In this document: positions 5,547 to 5,753 of the stretch, piece by piece
Layout: each line of letters opens with the position of its first letter
Numbering within the stretch: the first letter of the stretch is position 1
Assembly: GCA_017414145.1 (NCBI GenBank)
Contig: JAFPQL010000162.1
Location: 1 to 5,753, forward strand
Direction of reading: 5' to 3'
DNA length: 5,753 nucleotides
Origin: Oscillospiraceae bacterium
GTDB taxonomy: Bacteria > Bacillota_A > Clostridia > Oscillospirales > Ruminococcaceae
Notes under the pieces: generated by a model
What the model was told of the DNA's origin: nothing
Seen by the model: the letters and a program-made list of their open reading frames with translations, nothing else
The model's database searches: none
Made by a program: the position numbers and the translations under genes

Positions 5547-5652
5547 TTGCTGTTTTTTACAGCAAAGGTTCCTCTTTTGTCAGTCGGTTCCGCAGAAAAA
5601 GTGTACTTTTTTCAGATTTTGCGAAAATCAGATCAAAAAAAGCGAATCTGAT
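5547..5652. repeat. Cluster of inverted repeats in the divergent intergenic region
   Basis: Four dyads lie in about 106 bp between the two divergent promoters: TTGCTGT/ACAGCAA around TTTTT (5547-5565); AAAAAGT/ACTTTTT around GT (5596-5611); GATTTT/AAAATC around GCG (5615-5629); and ATCAGAT/ATCTGAT with a 12-nt centre (5627-5633 and 5646-5652). The last ends 13 bp before the -35 of the rightward promoter. They may be operators for the divergent genes. The rest of 5518-5665 shows nothing coding. Confidence 0.5.
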
Positions 5653-5665
5653 CGGCGCAAATCTC

Positions 5666-5694
5666 TTGACAAGAATCGTCGGAAGCGGTATAAT
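5666..5694 (+). promoter_or_regulatory. Perfect-consensus SigA promoter of the rightward gene
   Basis: TTGACA (5666-5671), a 17-nt spacer (5672-5688) and TATAAT (5689-5694): both hexamers and the spacing are ideal. Such a strong unmodulated promoter often depends on repression for control; the flanking dyads are candidate sites. Confidence 0.93.
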
Positions 5695-5701
5695 ATTAGC
5701 A

Positions 5702-5715
5702 GTATCTGCCGATAC
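5702..5715 (+). promoter_or_regulatory. Dyad at the transcription start of the rightward gene, candidate operator
   Basis: GTATC (5702-5706) and GATAC (5711-5715) flank TGCC at about the +1 position of the promoter at 5666-5694. A repressor bound here would block initiation. The arms are only 5 bp, so chance is possible. Confidence 0.3.
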
Positions 5716-5743
5716 GAATTCAACAGAAAAGGGGAGCGGGAAT

Positions 5744-5753
5744 ATGAGCGAAA
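5744..5753 (+). CDS. Start of an unidentified rightward gene (first three codons only)
   Basis: ATG AGC GAA at 5744-5752 (Met-Ser-Glu) follows GGGGAG (5731-5736) at a 7-nt spacing and the consensus promoter at 5666-5694. The gene runs off the window, so no function can be given. It is divergent from sigI and may share regulatory DNA with it. Confidence 0.75.

Overview
This window most likely comes from a GC-rich, cellulolytic, cellulosome-forming Clostridia bacterium, probably a gut or rumen Ruminococcus relative (inference). The evidence is a secreted family 9 glycoside hydrolase with a CBM3c-like module and a C-terminal Ruminococcus-style dockerin, a SigI/RsgI sigma/anti-sigma pair, strong AGGGGG-type ribosome binding sites and textbook SigA promoters. 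Apart from a few bases of a gene at the right edge, every gene lies on the minus strand, so the order of transcription runs right to left.

Layout from left to right: (1) 1-294, the N-terminal DNA-binding half of a LysR-type regulator, cut by the window edge. (2) 295-747, an intergenic stretch with a dyad in front of the LysR ribosome binding site, a composite element of five to six consecutive hairpins (431-595) that looks like a dispersed repeat, and a probable terminator (612-647) for the cellulase. (3) 748-3111, the GH9-CBM3c-dockerin cellulase with its own consensus SigA promoter at 3202-3230. (4) 3226-3449, an intergenic stretch with a long 18-pair hairpin (3292-3338). (5) 3450-4664 and 4661-5383, a two-gene operon of sigI followed by rsgI that overlap by GTGA and are read from a consensus SigA promoter at 5489-5517. 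(6) 5384-5743, a dyad-rich divergent intergenic region with a perfect-consensus promoter (5666-5694) firing rightwards into a gene of which only three codons are visible.

Working model: SigI/RsgI pairs in cellulolytic clostridia use membrane-spanning RsgI proteins to sense extracellular polysaccharide and release SigI, which then transcribes cellulosome genes. Here the pair sits directly upstream of a cellulosomal endoglucanase, which fits that theme. The RsgI is atypical: its outer part is a Pro/Gln/Thr/Glu-rich, apparently disordered tail with heptapeptide repeats and no carbohydrate-binding or hydrolase module, and the Asn-Pro autoproteolysis site known from other RsgI proteins appears to be absent. 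The adjacent cellulase carries a SigA-type promoter and no obvious SigI-type one. The sensing mechanism and the regulon of this pair are therefore the most interesting open points.
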